From: Charina bottae
Lineage: Eukaryota > Chordata > Lepidosauria > Squamata > Charinaidae
Direction: 5' to 3'
NCBI GenBank assembly: GCA_023362775.1
Contig: JALMGJ010000005.1
Span: forward strand, 39,923,463-39,987,462
Length of the DNA: 64,000 bases
In this document: one piece after another, positions 1 through 10,549 of the stretch
Layout: the number at the start of each line of letters is the position of its first letter
How positions within the stretch are numbered: the stretch's first letter is position 1
The notes under the pieces: model-generated
Seen by the model: only the letters and a program-made list of their open reading frames with translations
Database searches by the model: none
What the model was told of the DNA's origin: nothing
Translations under genes and position numbers: made by a program

Positions 1-203
1 CATGACGCGCACGGAACGCTGTTACCTACCCACTGAAGTGGTACCTATTAATCTACTTGCATTTGCATGATTTTGAATTGCTAGGTTGGCAAGAGCTGGA
101 GCTAGTGCAGGAGCTCACTCCGTCACGCAGGGCTAGGGATTTGAACCTCCGAACTTGCGATCTACAAGCCTGGCGTCTTACCCACTGAGCCACCACGCCC
201 CTA
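1..203 (-). mobile_element. Sauria-type SINE, cut by window edge
   Basis: The minus strand begins with a tRNA-like head near position 203 (GTGGCTCAGTGGGTAAGACG, A-box-like) and has a B-box-like GGTTCAAATCC near 138-148, one substitution from the usual GGTTCGAATCC. The downstream body matches the complete SINE at 5674-6010 almost base for base. The 3' tail lies outside the window. It is a pol III-type non-autonomous element and codes for nothing. Confidence 0.85.
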
Positions 204-205
204 TT

Positions 206-1075
206 GTGGAACTATTGCATAGTTCCCCTAAAATAAGGCCCAACAGGTTTAAACCATTCCCAGATAACTGGGCAAGACTCCTCCCCTGTGTTTTGCCAAG
301 TGTCCAGGAAGTGATCAGGTGCCCTGACAATTAGTTCTTTTAGATCCAGAGACAATAAGCACACCAGTGAGTGAAGAGATCTTAGACTTTATTATTAACT
401 TAAGCAAACAGATTTAAACAAAAACACAATTTAGGCAGATTAAACAGAAACATTAAAAGCATAACATAAAAAAAAAGCATAACATACCAAGCAAGATGAT
501 ACCCTCAGGAGCCCCTCAATAACAACCGCAAATATACCCCAAGGCGGCTCAATTTCCAGAGTACTCAGCCCTAAGTCTATGCAGAAGCTTCTAGCAAATA
601 TATCCCTGGGGAGCTCAATTTCCAGAGTACCCGGTGCTCAGGTCTGTGCAGAAGCTTCCCAAGCTAATTTTGCACCCAGCACCCAGTACCAGGGTCTGTA
701 GCCAAGCTCCAAACTCAAGAAGCAACCTTGAGGTTTTCATCAAAGTCTGACACTAAAACCTTGTGACCCCATTTTCATGGTGCTGAGACTGCAGGATCTG
801 ACCTTGACTGGATAGTTTCCACAGTCTGGGCACCTGTTTAGGATATAATCCAAGAGCCTGGGAAGCTGTACAGATAATCTAGTGCTAATGTAAACAATCT
901 TGGGGTTTTCTCTTCTCCCTCCCCCCTTTTCAAGCAAGAGTGAAAAACAAGCAGGTTAGACATAGCTTAAAATGAACTCTAAACCTCTATAATTTTCTTA
1001 ATATGAAGGAGAAATCAAAATATGTCACTTAAACTACTCGAAATACAATGGTCTGTCATGTTGCCACTATACCCA
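206..1075 (-). mobile_element. Long solo-LTR-like element, copy 1
   Basis: This stretch is alignable by eye along its length to 49930-50727, in the same orientation. Shared blocks include the 'agatccagaga' segment with 'cacaccagtg', the 'accaagca' segment, 'gagccc', and a 3'-terminal 'actcctcgaaatacaa'-like segment. On the minus strand both copies carry an AATAAA-type signal (near 390 here) and appear to start with TG. No gag, pol or env coding is attached, so a solo LTR is the simplest reading. Ends are approximate because I found no clear TSD. It could also be another long non-coding repeat. Confidence 0.55.
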
Positions 1076-1084
1076 GGCATCTCC

Positions 1085-1535
1085 CCTGGACCTGCAACAA
1101 GGCCAGCGTCCAACTGCGAGCGAATTCGAGCAACTTTGCCTGACAGATGCTGAACAAATTCTTCTGCATGCCCCTACAAGGGGTTCTCCAAGCGCCCTCT
1201 ACCCAAGAGGGCACATGTCACCTAAAACAGGGCCGCAGGACAGCTATTCACAGACACAATAAGGGCGAGGTACTGGTGCTTTGCTGCCCTTGCTGCCACA
1301 AGGTAGGCCTGAATAGAGGCTATAACCTGTGTCCAGTTGAGTTAGTTCCCTGTAGAATGCCAACAGCTCTCTAGACGGCTCTCCTCCCATTTCATCTCCC
1401 TTAGTTCCTCCATGAACCATGGGGAGTGACAGGATCCATGAGAGGGGAGAGGTTGCATAGGTGCGATCTGATCTAAAGCCTCAGCCACCCTCATATTCCA
1501 AGTGGCAACCAAGATGGACCATGCAGCAGACCAGC
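1085..1535 (-). pseudogene. L2-clade LINE fragment, endonuclease-RT linker region
   Basis: The minus strand is similar to positions 22290-22720 of the long L2 at 20437-24927. Shared landmarks are the 'acaaggtaggcct' segment, the 'cagggccg' segment, the segment encoding SPWF(M/T)EEL, and the segment encoding ALDRIAP. The reading frame is broken into two short ORFs by indels. It is an isolated, decayed internal piece without its own 3' end. Confidence 0.75.
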
Positions 1536-1575
1536 AAGATGGGCGGTCATACAAATCAAATTAAATAAATAAATC
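1536..1575 (+). repeat. L2 3'-end fragment
   Basis: The motif 'gatgggcggtcatacaaat' followed by an A/T-rich (AAAT)n tail is the terminal signature of the L2 elements in this window (compare 26896-26935). It abuts the 206-bp duplicated segment directly. Confidence 0.6.
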
Positions 1576-1781
1576 ACAGTAATTTTAGTCAATGCCAAGC
1601 CTCATTACCTTCCAGTTCATTTGGATTGCCATAAACTGCATTTCTGCTATAAAAACTATGATTTTAGATGTCAACCATACTTTACCTTATCACAGCATCA
1701 TCTTTTAGGCAGGGGGAATGTGTGGCCAGCTTCCAGAGGGAATGCTAGATTTGAGGCTTCATAACAAAAAAAACTAAAAAT
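1576..1781. repeat. 206-bp direct repeat, copy 1
   Basis: This is nearly identical to 3739-3942, with a handful of substitutions and an A-run length difference. Different sequences flank the two copies. The segment itself resembles no transposon I know. Confidence 0.9.
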
Positions 1782-1784
1782 TAG

Positions 1785-1955
1785 TGGATAAATATCCACT
1801 AATGGATAAATAAATAAAAATAAATATTTATCCATTAATTTAGTTATTTATTTATTTATATTTGTATTTATACCCCGCCCATCCCCTCCCTAACGGAGGA
1901 CTCTGGGCGGCTTACATACATCGTTATACAGTGTTCTTTTAATTATACAATCCGC
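1785..1955 (-). repeat. L2 3' end with (TTTA)n tail
   Basis: On the minus strand the sequence runs through the L2 3' signature (GCCCAGAGTCC, then GGGATGGGCGGGGTATAAAT) into A/T-rich tail repeats at 1800-1870. It has no coding content. Confidence 0.7.
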
Positions 1956-2139
1956 GCGCAAGGGGAGGGGGTAAGGGAACCGGCTCTTCCTGGCTTTCCG
2001 GACTACATGTCCCAAGGTGCCTTGCGTTGGAGCCGGCTGCTGACTTCCTGTAGATATTTGTTGCTTCCAGGATCTGCAGCCATTCGAAAGATCTTCCGTC
2101 CAATGGAACCTGACCCTAGACAGGACAGGAGCCAGCATA

Positions 2140-2320
2140 TTTTCCCACTTTAAGGTGGTACCCAATTTATCTACTTGCTAAGCTTTCGAACTGTTGGGTT
2201 GACAGGAGCTGGGACTAGCAACAAGAGCTCACCTCGTTGCGCGGGGATTCAAACTGCCGACCTTCCGACCGGCAGTCCTACAGCTTCAGCGGTTTAACCC
2301 GCTGAGCCACTGTGTCCCAT
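2140..2320 (-). mobile_element. tRNA-headed SINE, older Sauria-like subfamily
   Basis: The minus strand begins with GTGGCTCAGCGGGTTAAACC (A box) and has a B-box-like 'gtttgaatccc'. It is followed by the Sauria body words 'agctcctgtcaacccaac' and 'agcaagtagataaattggg'. It differs from the 5674-6010 copy in its tRNA head, so it is a separate subfamily. The 3' limit is uncertain. Confidence 0.7.
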
Positions 2321-2369
2321 TTTTTAATTAATGGATCATCACAGATCCTTAGTCGCCACTCATTGTTGA

Positions 2370-3270
2370 ACCATTTTCTGTTTATTCTTAGACATGCTTT
2401 GCTTCCATGATACATAGCTCTTAGCACATTTAGCAGCAGCCTTTAAATCCACATTCTTGCTAAAGAAACATAATTCAAGTCTATTCTCTTTATCATATGC
2501 TTTATCTATATCAGTGTTTCTCAACCTTGGCAACTTTAAGATGTGTGGACTTAAGCTCCAGGAATTCCCCAGCCAGCCTTCTGGGAGTTGAAGTCCACAC
2601 ATCTTAAAGTTGCCAAGGTTGAGAAACACTGCTCTATATCAACAGACGTAAAATAATCTTTTTTCCACATTCATATATTTCTCAATGACCGAATGAAGAA
2701 CAAAAATCTGGTCTGCAAACCCCCTGCCTGGCATAAAGTTGCACTGCACTCCTAAAATTTGCTCATTGTCACCTTTTATACCCCTTCAATTACAATTCTA
2801 CCAAACATTTTTCTAAGCACACTTAAACTAAGCACCCTATGGTCTTTCATTTGTTCATGCTACCTTTCTCTTATATAAAAGAACAATAATGGGATTTCTC
2901 CAGTTTTCTGATACTGATGCAGTCTTCTCACACAGATTAAAGAAATTGTACAGCCACTCCATAAGTAAACTGCATCCATATTTTAACATGTTTCCAGTTA
3001 TGCCATCTATACCTGCAGCCTCACAATTTTTCAATATTCTCACATAATTTATGATTTCTATCATTTGTTTTTGGACTCTAACATTTATAGCATTCATTTT
3101 AACTTCTCTCTGCAACATATCACGGTCATTTCTATACAAATCTCCCAAATAGTTCTTGCAGGATTCTTCACTTATTAATTTCTTCACTTTTATTTTTACA
3201 TTGTTGGTTACTATTCCAATTACATACCTTTGGACAAGCTTATGATAAAAACTGAGAGGCACACAGCAGC
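2370..3270 (-). pseudogene. Decayed non-LTR reverse transcriptase
   Basis: On the minus strand, 2855-3262 encodes a recognisable RT N-terminal stretch: AAGIDGITGNMLKYG followed by a segment ending in ENWRNPIIVLLYKRK. These match the 'G(I/V)DG-x-LK' and 'W-x-I-x-P-x-K-K' type motifs of LINE RTs. The next part (2640-2850) is frameshifted but still shows the Q-x(F)-x-G-R-x-x-D-Q-I-type block. After the MITE at 2512-2631 the frame resumes with DKAYDKENRLEL, the position of RT motif A. It is an old, inactive copy. I cannot name the clade with certainty; it is neither the BovB nor the L2 of this window. Confidence 0.65.
2512..2631. mobile_element. Palindromic hAT-type MITE (CAGTGTTTCTCAACC family)
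   Basis: The ends are CAGTGTTTCTCAACC and its reverse complement, and most of the 120 bp is a long inverted repeat. The flanks 2504-2511 (atctatat) and 2632-2639 (ctctatat) match at 7 of 8 bases, the 8-bp TSD expected for hAT. It interrupts the decayed LINE RT. Confidence 0.85.
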
Positions 3271-3572
3271 AAACTCCTTCTTTCTATTCTACCAGTTTAT
3301 CTTCTATTGCTTGCAGACGTTTGTACATTCTTTCGTAGGTATGGGTACCCCAAGCCCCATTGTGGGGTCTCTAGAAAACTAACTGACCACAGTTGCCAAA
3401 AATCAATGATATGATCCAGAAAAACAAAAACAAACCCAGCAAATTCTGACTCCATTCACATGTGTGAAATGATCCTATCTACCTTATATCATTGCCCCAG
3501 CCACTGTTGCTCCTGCATCTCCTAAACTATTAAATGTGGCTAACAGTCATCAAAATGTTGCTTACCACTTCT

Positions 3573-3605
3573 TACACACACACACACACAGACAGACACA
3601 CACAC
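3573..3605. repeat. (CA)n microsatellite with GACA interruption
   Basis: Simple dinucleotide tract seen directly in the sequence. Confidence 0.95.
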
Positions 3606-3738
3606 CTGATTCTGCAGCAGTCCAGATAAGTGATTATGTGGAAGCCAGTTTGGTGTAATATCCCCAGTGCATTCGTTTAAAACAAATTATAATAAAAAAT
3701 AGGGGCAATCTTATAATCATTGCCACATTTCATGAATT

Positions 3739-3942
3739 ACAGTAATTTTAGTCAATGCCAAGCCTCATTACCTTCCAGTTCATTTGGATAGCCATAAACT
3801 GCATTTCTGCTATAAAAACTATGATTTTAGATGTCAACTATACTTTACCTTATCACAGCATCATCTTTTAGGCAGGGGGAATGTGTGGCCAGGTTCCAGA
3901 GGGAATGCTAGATTTGAGGCTCCATAACAAAAAACTAAAAAT
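3739..3942. repeat. 204-bp direct repeat, copy 2
   Basis: Second copy of the segment at 1576-1781. Its flanks look like ordinary single-copy DNA, so this is the likelier original location. Confidence 0.9.
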
Positions 3943-5660
3943 GATAAAAGGGTTTGGAGAAAATAGAGGACATTTATTTACTCATGTTGGTTTCCTCATT
4001 TTGTAGTTTAATGCCTTCAGTTTTTACCCTGCCTTTCTAGCCATAGGGCTCGAGATAACTAACAATCAAAATAAAATATAAAACTTAGTAAAATTCAGTG
4101 AACACAACTGTTCAAATCTGGTTCAAGGAGGATTCAGATCTGAGGCATTATCAACATCCAGTGATAGAAGAAAACAGATCAATTCAGAAATTGAATTAAG
4201 TGACATCCTTACCTTCAAAAAGTAAAACAGAATCCTAAAGCCTCACTTAGTGGCTATTCATGTTATAATTCCCATCTGGCAATCTGTGCACAATTCTTCA
4301 TAAGACCTTATTGCACAAAAAGTATAAGACAAATCTATATTTTAATTTTATTCTGGACTGGGATAATAATGGCCATGGGAGACCAAGACTGAAGTGTATG
4401 ATCACCTTCAGAGTTAAGTAGCAAACCCTTAGCAATTTAAAAAACTCCATACAAGCAAACTTCAACCCAGGAGATCACGAAGCAGCTATAAAAGTCCACC
4501 AGTAAAGCAGTTATATACAACAGTAGCCATTTCAAAAAGTCTTTATTATGGTGATAAACAAAGCTTAACAAACCATAACATTGCCTTTAAGGTCCACATT
4601 TGATAGCTTCCATAGAAACTTGTAGTGTTTGCAGCCAGTCATGCTGAAACTTGCTTTCACAGAATTAAGAGAAAACTTATACCTCTAAAAATATATACAA
4701 ACATACACACATACACATTGTTTTAAGAGTGACATTGTTCTTCCTTGGCTCTCTCATGTATACCTAATATTCCAGTTTATTGCATTGGCTGGAAAGCAGA
4801 GGGAGGTTTACTATGTAAAACACTGACTTCTAGCCTTCTGCCATTTTCATTCTGCCAGAATGCCCATCAAGCCCAAGTGGATCCAAAAATGCCCTAGGAA
4901 GTACACATTCAACAGAGGTCAGTGCTTCACTTTGAAATACTCCTAGCTATGGGGGCGGGGAATAACAGGTTGGGCTCATTTCTGTTCATTAAGAGAGAGA
5001 GACGTTTGAAGATCTCAGTAAGGAAACATGGGGTGACCAAGCACAGTGGGAGGAAATAGGGAACAGTCTGGTGCTGGGCTCTAACTGATGTCTCAGTGGA
5101 AGGAGAAAAATTAAAAAGTAAGGATAGGATGGAGAGGGATGCATAGAGCAATGGGAGGAGATAAGGAAGCAGTCAAATAATGAGGAAGGAGGTCTGCATG
5201 GAGTGTGAATTTTTAATGTAATGTATGAGTTGTTGAGTAAATGGGAGAGAAAAAGAAAGGATGATTAGGGTTTTGCCTGAACTTGAACACATTTTTGAGA
5301 ATGTGTTCTCCATGGCTATCTATCCATGGGAAATCCATAGGAAATATGAAAATCCATCCCATATTATAGGACTCAGATACTAGATGTTCAATAAATTAAG
5401 AATTCATTAGGAATTCTGAAGCCTTCTACATGTGGTTTGATATGAATTATAAAGGCCATTTTCTAAAATATGGTGATTTAATTTTATACAATTCAGCATA
5501 ATTGTATGGTTCTAGGGGTCAAGAGTGGGAACTTGGATGGTGATGAAGTTTTCCATACCATGGCCATTACATATTGGCAGTGCTCCACTGATAATATGAG
5601 CAAAAGGGGTTTGTTAGAGAAATATGCCAGCAGTTGAATAGGGAAAGCTTTAAATACCCT
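3943..5660. other. Unassigned intergenic DNA
   Basis: I recognise no gene here. A weak L2-like 3' end on the minus strand may lie at 4015-4120 ('accctgcctttctagcc' followed by an A-rich stretch). The short ORFs lack any family signature. Confidence 0.5.
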
Positions 5661-5673
5661 ACTTTTCCTTATA

Positions 5674-6010
5674 AGGTAAAGGTAAAGGTTCCCCCCGCAC
5701 ATTTGTGCAGTCGTGTCCGACTCTAGGGGCCGGTGCTCATCTCCGTTTGTTAGCCGAAGAGCCAACGTTGTCCGAAGACGCTTCCACGGTCATGTGGCCG
5801 GCATGACGCATGTGGAACACTGTTACCTACCCACCGAAGTGGTACCTATTAATCTACTTGCATTTGCATGCTTTCGAATTGCTAGGTTGGCAAGAGCTGG
5901 GGCAAGTGCGGGAGCTCACTCCTTCACGTGGCGCTAGGGATTCGAACCTCCAAACTTGCAACCTTCCAATCGACAAGCCTGGCGTCTTACCCGCTGAGCC
6001 ACCACGCACC
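5674..6010 (-). mobile_element. Complete Sauria SINE with 13-bp TSD
   Basis: The minus strand starts with GCGTGGTGGCTCAGCGGGTA (A box TGGCTCAGCGGG) and carries a perfect B box GGTTCGAATCC (5938-5948). Internal body and 3' part follow, ending in a BovB-like (ACCTTT)n tail at 5674-5690. The target-site duplication acttttccttata is perfect at 5661-5673 and 6011-6023. The 337-bp length fits this SINE family. The tail implies mobilisation by BovB machinery. The intact promoter boxes and perfect TSD suggest a relatively recent insertion. Confidence 0.93.
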
Positions 6011-6124
6011 ACTTTTCCTTATACATGTCTAAAATTCATAAAGCAGAATTTTGTCTGCCTGAAAGAAGGGAAAATCAATGCAAAAAGGGGATGCAATCTG
6101 CCAGTTCAGTTCTCACTCAAGCAA

Positions 6125-6200
6125 GACTCTCCCATTGGGGGAGTTGGGCGGTCATATAAATTTAAATAATTAAGTAAGTAAGTAAGTAAGTTCTCTCCAG
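6125..6200 (+). repeat. L2 3'-tail fragment with (TAAG)n
   Basis: The motif 'gggggagttgggcggtcata' followed by taaatttaaataattaag and a TAAG microsatellite is an L2 3' end, cut off from any body. It lies just upstream of the BovB TSD. Confidence 0.65.
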
Positions 6201-6233
6201 CTCCTTTGAAGTTCTCTTAAAGCAATACTGCTT

Positions 6234-9160
6234 TGTTGTTTATTCGTTCAGTCGTTTCCGACTCTTCGTGACTTCATGGACCAGTCCACGCCAGAGCTTT
6301 CTGTCGGCCGTCACCATCCCCAGCTCCCCAATGGTTGAGTCCGTCACCTCCAGAATACCATCCATCCATCTTGCCCTTGGTCGGCCCCTCTTCCTTTTGC
6401 CTTCCACTTTCCCTAGCATCAGCTTCTTCTCCAGGGTATCCTGTCTTCTCATTATGTGGCCAAAGTACTTCAGTTTTGCCTTTAATATCATTCCCTCAAG
6501 TGAGCAGTCTGGCTTGATTTCCTGGAGTATGGACTGGTTTGATCTTCTTGCAGTCCAAGGCACTCTCAGAATTTTCCTCCAACACCACAGTTCAAAAGCA
6601 TCTATCTTCCTTCGCTCAGCCTTCCTTATGGTCCAGCTCTCGCAGCCATAGGTTACTACAGGGAATACCATTGCTTTAACTATGCGGACCTTTGTTGTCA
6701 GTGTGATGTCTCTGCTCTTAACTATTTTATCAAGATTTGCCATTGCTCTCCTCCCAAGAAGTAGACGTCTTCTGATTTCCTGGCTGCAGTCAGCGTCTGC
6801 AGTAATCTTTGCGCCTAGAAATACAAAGTCTGTCACTGCCTCCACTTTTTCTCCCTCTATTTGCCAGTCATCAATCAAGCTCGTTGCCATAATCTTGGTT
6901 TTTTTGAGGTTTAACTGCAGCCCAGCTTTTGCACTTTCTTCTTTCACCTTCGTCATAAGGCTCCTCAACTCCTCCTCGCTTTCAGCCATCAAAGTGGTAT
7001 CATCTGCATATCTGAGATTGTTAATGTTTCTTCCAGCGATTTTAACTCCAGCCTTGGATTCCTCAAGCCCAGCATGTCGCATGATGTGTTCTGTGTACAG
7101 GTTGAATAGGTAGGGTGAGAGTATACAACCCTGCCGTACTCCTTTCCCAATCTTAAACCAGTCCGTTGTTCCGTGCTCTGTTCTTACTGTTGCTACTTGG
7201 TCGTTATACAGATTCCTCAGGAGGCAGACAAGATGACTTGGTATCCCCATACTACCAAGAACTTGCCACAATTTGTTATGATCCACACAGTCAAAGGCTT
7301 TAGAATAGTCAATAAAACAGAAATAGATGTTTTTCTGAAATTCCCTGGCTTTCTCCATTATCCAGCGGATATTGGCAATTTGGTCTCTAGTTCCTCTGCC
7401 TTTTCTAAACCCAGCTTGTACATCTGGCAATTCTCACTCCATGAATTGCTGGAGTCTACCTTGCAAGATCTTGAGCATTACCTTACTGGCATGTGAAATA
7501 AGTGCCACTGTTCGATAGTTTGAACATTCTTTAGTGCTTCCCTTTTTTGGTATGGGGATATAAGTTGATTTTTTCCAATCTGATGGCCATTCTTGTGTTT
7601 TCCAAATTTGCTGGCATATGGCATGCATCACCTTGACAGCATCATCTTGCAAGATTTTAAACAGTTCAGCTGGGATACCATCGTCTCCTGCTGACTTGTT
7701 ATTAGCAATGCTTCTTAAGGCCCATTCAACCTCACTCTTCAGGATGTCTGGCTCTAACTCACTGACCACACCGTCAAAGCTATCTCCAATATTATTATCC
7801 TTCCTATACAGATCTTCCGTATATTCTTGCCACCTTTTCTTGATCTCTTCTGCTTCTGTTAGGTCCTTACCATCTTTGTTTTTGATCATACCCATTTTTG
7901 CCTGGAATTTACCTCCGATGTTTCTAATTTTCTGGAAGAGGTCTCTTGTCCTTCCTATTCTATTGTCTTCTTCCACTTCCGCACATTGCTTGTTTAAAAA
8001 TAATTCCTTATCTCTTCTGGCTAACCTCTGGAATTTTGCATTTAATTGGGCATATCTCCCCCTATCACTGTTGCCTTTTGCTTTCCTTCTTTCTTGGGCT
8101 ACTTCCAGTGTTTCAGCAGACAGCCATCTTGCCTTCTTGGTTTTCTTTTCCTTTGGGACGTTTTTTGTTGCTGCCTCCTGAACAATGTTGTGAACTTCTG
8201 TCCATAGTTCTTCTGGGACCCTATCTACTAAATCTAGTCCCTTAAATCTATTCTTCACCTCCACTGCATATTCCTTAGGAATATTAGTGAGCTCATATCT
8301 AACTGATCTGTGGGTCTTCCCTATTCTCTTTAGTCTGATTCTAAATTTTGCAATAAGAAGTTCGTGATCTGAACTACAGTCAGCTCCAGGTCTTGTTTTT
8401 ACCGACTGTATAGATGTCCACCACCTTTGGCTGCAAAGGATGTAGTCAATCTGATTTCGGTGTCGACCATCTGGTGAAGTCCATGTATAAAGTCGTCTTT
8501 TAGGTTGTTGGAAGAGAGTGTTTCTTATGCACAGTGAGTTGTCTTGGCAAAATTCTATCAGCCTATGTCCTGCTTCATTTTGTTCTCCCAGACCATGCTT
8601 GCCTGTAATTCCAGGTGTCGTCTGACTACCCACCTTAGCATTCCAGTCTCCTGTAATGAAAATAACATCTCTTTTTGGTGTATTATCTAGTAGGTGCTGC
8701 AGATCCTCATAGAACTGATCTACTTCTGCTTCTTCAGCATCTGTGGTTGGGGCGTATATTTGGATCACTGTGATGTTAAATGGCTTACCCTGAATTCGAA
8801 TTGAGATCATTCTATCGTTTTTTGGATTGTATCCAAGCACTGCCTTAGCCACTTTATTATTAATTATGAAGGCTACTCCATTTCTTCTGTGGTCCTCTTG
8901 CCCACAGTAGTAGATCTGGTGGTCATCTGATGTGAAGTGGACCATCCCAGTCCATTTCAGTTCACTGACACCTAAAATGTCTATATTTAATCTTGACATC
9001 TCACCAATAACACATCCAATTTGCCCTGGCTCATAGAGCTAAACCGTGAAGGGACACCCAAGACGGGAAGATCGTGGCAGAGAGGTCAGACTAAATACGA
9101 TCCCTGGGGAAGGTAATGGCAACCCACCCCAGTATTCTTGCCATGAAAACTAAATGGATC
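6234..9160 (-). mobile_element. RTE-BovB LINE, nearly full length, 13-bp TSD
   Basis: The element runs from a 5' segment at about 9000-9160 (containing 'ggggaaggtaatggcaaccc', typical of BovB 5' regions) to the 3' end 'gaacgaataaacaaca' at 6234. It is bracketed by a perfect TSD agcaatactgctt at 6221-6233 and 9161-9173. The 2,927-bp length is a little short of the 3.2-kb copy at 16193-19387, because the N-terminal part of the endonuclease is partly deleted or frameshifted near 9000-9060. The TSD indicates endonuclease-primed insertion. Confidence 0.93.
6240..8999 (-). pseudogene. BovB ORF2: endonuclease plus reverse transcriptase, one in-frame stop
   Basis: The frame is open from 8999 to 6240 (about 920 codons) except for one TGA at 7434-7436. 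At that site the related copy has an Arg-containing NRELPEV segment, so a CGA-to-TGA CpG transition is likely. The 521-residue first half is the apurinic-type endonuclease: SELKW (12-16), GDWNAKVG (117-124) and an SDHELL block near 207. It then enters the RT (SAGDDGIPAE). The second half carries motif A FIDYSKAFDCVDH, motif B GVRQGCILSP, catalytic YADD (141-144 of the 396-residue part) and the C-terminal block GKRKRGRPRARW. The endonuclease start is missing: homologous residues upstream of MSRLNIDILG are out of frame. The protein would nick target DNA and copy its own RNA. As it stands it is inactive. Confidence 0.93.
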
Positions 9161-9173
9161 AGCAATACTGCTT

Positions 9174-10120
9174 ACTAGTCTTCAAATGGTGGTGGTGGAC
9201 TCTTAAGAGGCAAATTTACTCCTCCTTTGCCAAAACCTCTACTTATGAATGCACAAGAAAGGCTTTACAACAAGCATACAGAAATAGAAGTAGAATCACA
9301 CAAGTACAAGAATAACTGTGAACTCTAAGCTATGGAACTAATGGGGTGAATCTTCCTGTGTTCTACAGAGAGGTTTGCTGAGAAAGTGGCCTTTTTTCCT
9401 CTTCCTCATTCCCAACTGACTGGCAGTTTCCTTAAAGGTACATTTCAAAGGCACAGTACCTATTGAAACAAACCAGCTTTCCTTATTCTCTTGCATAATG
9501 CCCAAAGCAACAGCTGAGAGACATATAGCAGTTTTCTCTCTCCTCTGCTTGACTCTCTTGTCCTTCCTTCTGGGTTGGATCTCCTCCATTCGGGCCCGGC
9601 TGATCCAATCTACTTCTCTTCTTTGCTTGATTCACTGTGAATGTTCCTCACTAGTGAAAACCTCTCCATCTTCCTTTCTCCATTGGCCATACATTGTCAA
9701 CCAACAGTCCTGATACCTTTGTACCCCTAGGCTGTCTCTTTTCTTATTAGCTACAGGGGGTAGCTGAAAGCCCACCTGAGCCAAGTGATGCAAAAATAAA
9801 AGGCTCCTGTCTTTTATCTTCTACCTTCTGCTTACTGACAAGTAGTCTTTTTCTTCTTTAGAGCTTTGCTTTAATAAGAGATATACTTTATCTCTTATGG
9901 TGTACCTCTCTCAGCTAACCTTTTCCTTTTCATTAATTTGTTTTATTATTTTATCTTTTTGATCCATTACTTTCTCTCCTTGGCTGGACACATCTCATAC
10001 TGTTCCCAGCTCCACATTTTTTATACCTTTCCTAATTCCTGAGTGTTGTTTTCTACCATTTTGCTCCTTGGAACGTCTAATCATCTCTGTCCTCTATTTG
10101 CTCTTTCTGAAGCTTCTTAT
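9174..10120. other. Unassigned intergenic DNA
   Basis: I see no gene or known repeat. The short ORFs at 9338-9589 and 9498-9713 have no recognisable motif and overlap each other on opposite strands. Confidence 0.5.
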
Positions 10121-10204
10121 TTCTCAGCTACAGACATTTGCAACCAGATTTTACTGTATCACACATCCTTCTAGCAACTCCCTACTGGTTTGCAACAAAT
10201 TTTA
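10121..10204 (+). repeat. Left arm of 84-bp inverted repeat
   Basis: Positions 10121-10204 are the reverse complement of 10466-10549 with about one mismatch. A 261-bp spacer separates the arms. No TSD or known element is obvious. Confidence 0.92.
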
Positions 10205-10465
10205 ACTCCAGTGCAACCATCCCAGTTGCATTTCTGTGAGCCTAGCAAACCTTTCATAGTGGAGAGTTCTGCCATGGACTGTCCACCTATCATGGATTGC
10301 TCTGCCCATAATCTCAAGGAATCATCAGAGGCTATTATGCTTCAGGAGCTTTGATTAATTTTAATCTCCTCAATCTCCAACTTCATTCCTGGTTATGCTC
10401 TAAAATGTCTGAACTGATTAACTGATTATTACTACCAAAAAAGTAATACCATCCATATATCTTGT

Positions 10466-10549
10466 TAAAATTTGTTGCAAACCAGTAGGAAGTTGCTAGA
10501 AGGATGTGTGATACAGTAAAATCTGGTTGCAAATGTCTGTAGCTGAGAA
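10466..10549 (-). repeat. Right arm of 84-bp inverted repeat
   Basis: Reverse complement of 10121-10204. The spacer 10205-10465 has no ORF or repeat that I recognise. Confidence 0.92.

Noticed and set aside
5930..6010. tRNA gene on the minus strand (perfect B box)
   Set aside because: It is the head of a Sauria SINE with body, tail and TSD; no full cloverleaf was apparent.
7618..8245. 187-codon and 99-codon plus-strand ORFs
   Set aside because: Antisense shadows of the BovB ORF; hydrophobic composition follows from the reverse complement of Lys/Glu-rich coding.
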